This document shows, piece by piece, positions 62,331 through 64,000 of a stretch of DNA of 64,000 bases. Within the stretch, counting starts at the first letter, position 1. The number at the start of each line of letters is the position of its first letter. The stretch is from Nakamurella lactea DSM 19367. GTDB lineage: Bacteria; Actinomycetota; Actinomycetes; Mycobacteriales; Nakamurellaceae. The DNA is taken from positions 1 through 64,000 of the forward strand of contig NZ_AUFT01000011.1 in assembly GCF_000426645.1 (NCBI RefSeq), in the 5' to 3' direction. Under the pieces are notes generated by a model. The model had not been told where the DNA came from. It saw only the letters and a program-made list of their open reading frames with translations, and ran no database searches. The translations under genes and the position numbers were made by a program.

Positions 62331-62731
62331 TGTCGGCCGAGAACCGTCCGGCGACTGACCGTGAGACGCCGCAAGTCTTCCAGCTTGCGGATCTGCCGGT
62401 CACCCAGATCGGCGACACCTACCGCATGGCGGCCATCCCCGGCGACAACGTGACCGTCGGTATGCACTGGTTTCAGCCGGACCATCCGGCCTGGCCGGCG
62501 CCGCACAGCCATCCCTACGACCAACTCGCCTTCGTTCTTCAGGGATCGATGCGGTTCACCCTCGGCGACGACACTCGCGATGTCCACGGTCCGGCCGTGG
62601 TCTGGATACCCGCAGGCCTGCCGCACTCGGCCGATGTGATCGGCGACGAGCCCTGCTTCAACCTGGATGTTTTCGGACTGGTGCGTGAGGACTTCGCCCG
62701 GTTGTTCCCCGCCGAGCGGGTCGCCACCTGA
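62330..62731 (+). CDS. Cupin-domain protein
   Basis: 133 residues. Cupin motif 1 PHSHPYDQLAFVLQG and motif 2 IPAGLPHSAD with metal-binding His residues. Could be an isomerase, dioxygenase or binding protein. ATG overlaps the BtpA stop (TGATG). Confidence 0.85.
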   Translation: MSAENRPATDRETPQVFQLADLPVTQIGDTYRMAAIPGDNVTVGMHWFQPDHPAWPAPHSHPYDQLAFVLQGSMRFTLGDDTRDVHGPAVVWIPAGLPHSADVIGDEPCFNLDVFGLVREDFARLFPAERVAT

Positions 62732-62818
62732 CTGACGGCAATGTCCCGCCCCCCAAGGGGTTTCAAGACGGACCAACCATCGATCCGCTGCTGGCCAGCA
62801 GACCCGGCGCGCCAGTGA

Positions 62819-62846
62819 GGCCCGCCTCCCGTCCGGGATGCGGGCC
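62819..62846. terminator. Hairpin between convergent genes
   Basis: GGCCCGC (62819-62825) pairs with GCGGGCC (62840-62846); inside, CCCG pairs with CGGG. No T-run. Placed between convergent stops at 62731 and 62877. Confidence 0.5.
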
Positions 62847-62876
62847 CCACTGTTCCGGCTCTGCCGAGTGTCGTGA

Positions 62877-64000
62877 TCAGCTCAGGGTGAACACCACAGT
62901 GGTGGTGTTGCCGAGCAGATCATTCACCACGAGGGTGTTCTCGCCTGTCGTCGCACCGAACTCGCCCGGCGCGACGTAGTTGAGATCTGACCACGTGTTG
63001 TCGGTCAGATCCTTCTCAACCCCGTTGAGCGTCAGGCGATCCACCTTCGACGGATCATGCAACTTGAACGACACCTTCGAGTAGACGCCGTCCGAACCCA
63101 CCGTGTACTGCGCACCATCCTTGACAGTGACCTGGGGACCGGTCGCATCGAGTGAGAACTCGACTGTCGTCGAGTTGCCAAGAACGTCGTACACCTTCAG
63201 CGTGTTCTTACCCTCTACCGCACCGAACTTGCCCGGAGCGACGAAGTTGAGATCGGACCACGTGTTGTCGGTCAGGTCCTTCTCGACCCCGTTCAGGGTC
63301 AGGCGATCCACCTTTGACGGATCGTGCAGCTTGAACGACACCTTCGAATACAGCCCGTCCGATCCCACCGTGTACTGTGCGCCATCCTTGACAGTGACCT
63401 CGGGCCCACGCGGCTCATAGTCGACCGGGAACGAGCTGAACTCAAATGTTCCGCTGCCGACGTTGTACACGTCGTAGCTGCCGTCGCGTCTGATCCACTG
63501 GCTGCCGGGCGTGAGCGCCTTGCTCACGGATCCATTCGCGGACGACAGCGGTACCCACACTTCACCGGACGTGCCTTCGGGCGCCGTGACCTGCAGGTGG
63601 AACGTCCCATCGGACGAGCCCGCACGAGCCTTCTCGTCCTGTGCCCACCTGACCTGGAGCGCACCATGCGCGGTGGGTACCTGTCCCTGTGCCCATTCGA
63701 GATCCGTGGGCTGAGGCTTCACCTCCCATTTGGCGTATCCCGGATCGATCGCAGTCGCCCCGACGACTGCTTCGGTCAGCACCTGGGTCGGACCCGCGCC
63801 CCAGGCGTGAGCGAGGCTGTCGAATCCTCGGCTGGGAAGGCCGTTCTCCAGCACGAACTCCCAGAAGGTCCCGGTGTAGTAGCCGGAGTCCGGATTGACC
63901 TGCAGGCCCCACATCCGGCGCATCAGTTCGAGGGCGCCGGCCGCATCATTGCTGCGGAGTCGGGCAAGCATCTCCCACGTGTTATTCAGTGGTTCGATGG
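62877..64000 (-). CDS. Alpha-L-rhamnosidase-like (GH78) protein, C-terminal part
   Basis: Partial: the frame runs off the window at 64000, so only ~373 C-terminal residues are seen. They show the end of the alpha/alpha barrel (FDSLAHAWGAGPTQVL), the C-terminal beta domain (YAKWEVKPQPTDLEWAQGQV), then two nearly identical ~87-residue modules (each beginning VTVKDGAQYTVGSDG) that look like Ig-like or carbohydrate-binding domains. Probably secreted. Confidence 0.8.
   Translation of the reverse strand, partial: IEPLNNTWEMLARLRSNDAAGALELMRRMWGLQVNPDSGYYTGTFWEFVLENGLPSRGFDSLAHAWGAGPTQVLTEAVVGATAIDPGYAKWEVKPQPTDLEWAQGQVPTAHGALQVRWAQDEKARAGSSDGTFHLQVTAPEGTSGEVWVPLSSANGSVSKALTPGSQWIRRDGSYDVYNVGSGTFEFSSFPVDYEPRGPEVTVKDGAQYTVGSDGLYSKVSFKLHDPSKVDRLTLNGVEKDLTDNTWSDLNFVAPGKFGAVEGKNTLKVYDVLGNSTTVEFSLDATGPQVTVKDGAQYTVGSDGVYSKVSFKLHDPSKVDRLTLNGVEKDLTDNTWSDLNYVAPGEFGATTGENTLVVNDLLGNTTTVVFTLS
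62880..63407 (-). repeat. Tandem duplication of a C-terminal module
   Basis: Two copies, 63147-63407 and 62880-63140, offset by 267 bp (89 codons). Near-identical at protein level over most of the length. Confidence 0.85.

Noticed and set aside
1-64000. CRISPR arrays or rRNA genes
   Set aside because: No regularly spaced repeats and no rRNA-like sequence were seen.

Overview
The window looks like a high-GC actinomycete chromosome (Actinomycetota). The evidence is the strong GC bias at third codon positions, GTG starts, leaderless-looking promoters, an SCO6880/VirB4-type conjugation system, and an S-box riboswitch paired with a short Cys-containing leader peptide. I cannot name the genus. The window has two halves that meet at a tRNA-Arg gene near 43.1 kb. 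Left half (1 to about 43.1 kb): an integrated conjugative or plasmid-like element, seen without its far left end. A type I restriction-modification operon (hsdM-hsdS-hsdR, 1.0-7.1 kb) is followed by a YbjQ-fold gene and an abortive-infection (Abi_C) gene; together these form a defence block. From 9.75 to 31.8 kb lies the transfer region, almost all on the minus strand and mostly with start/stop overlaps: a VirD4-like coupling protein, HNH and zinc-ribbon accessory proteins, an NlpC/P60 cell-wall hydrolase, a VirB4-type ATPase, an SCO6880-type protein, a very large VirB6-like membrane protein, a small two-helix pilin-like protein and a CpaE/TadZ-like ATPase. An IS21-family element (16.25-20.53 kb) sits inside it and carries two small secreted-protein genes as passengers. 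From 32.1 to 36.2 kb a plus-strand operon carries small proteins, SSB, ParB and ParA. From 38 to 42.7 kb a minus-strand operon carries an XRE regulator, two hypothetical or HTH proteins, a winged-helix replication-initiator-like protein with iteron-like DNA repeats, another ParA-like ATPase and a DUF4326 protein. Two divergent XRE regulators with an operator-rich spacer sit at the right end, beside tRNA-Arg(ACG), which is the likely attachment site. No integrase or relaxase is in view. A 17-bp palindrome (TGATTCCGSCGGAATCA and close variants) is scattered seven times over 10.2-39.9 kb and often supplies the TGA stop codon of element genes. I propose it is the centromere or operator of the element's own ParAB system. 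Right half (43.1-64 kb): ordinary chromosome. After tRNA-Arg and tRNA-Ser comes a sulfur-responsive leader (SAM-I riboswitch, Cys-containing leader peptide, terminator hairpin) ahead of an isochorismatase-like hydrolase and an AmiS/UreI amide/urea channel. Then come a secreted GH18-like protein, a methyltransferase and a DUF1254/DUF1214 protein. From 62.7 back to 49.4 kb lies a catabolic gene cluster for an unidentified small acid or amine: a tauABC/ssuABC-like importer whose binding-protein gene is frameshifted, an FAD oxidoreductase, a class III CoA-transferase, an enoyl-CoA hydratase, a DHDPS-family lyase, a semialdehyde dehydrogenase, an adenosine-deaminase-like hydrolase, an SDR, a BtpA-family protein, a cupin, and XRE-cupin and FadR-type regulators. 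The window ends inside an alpha-L-rhamnosidase-like gene with two nearly identical C-terminal modules.
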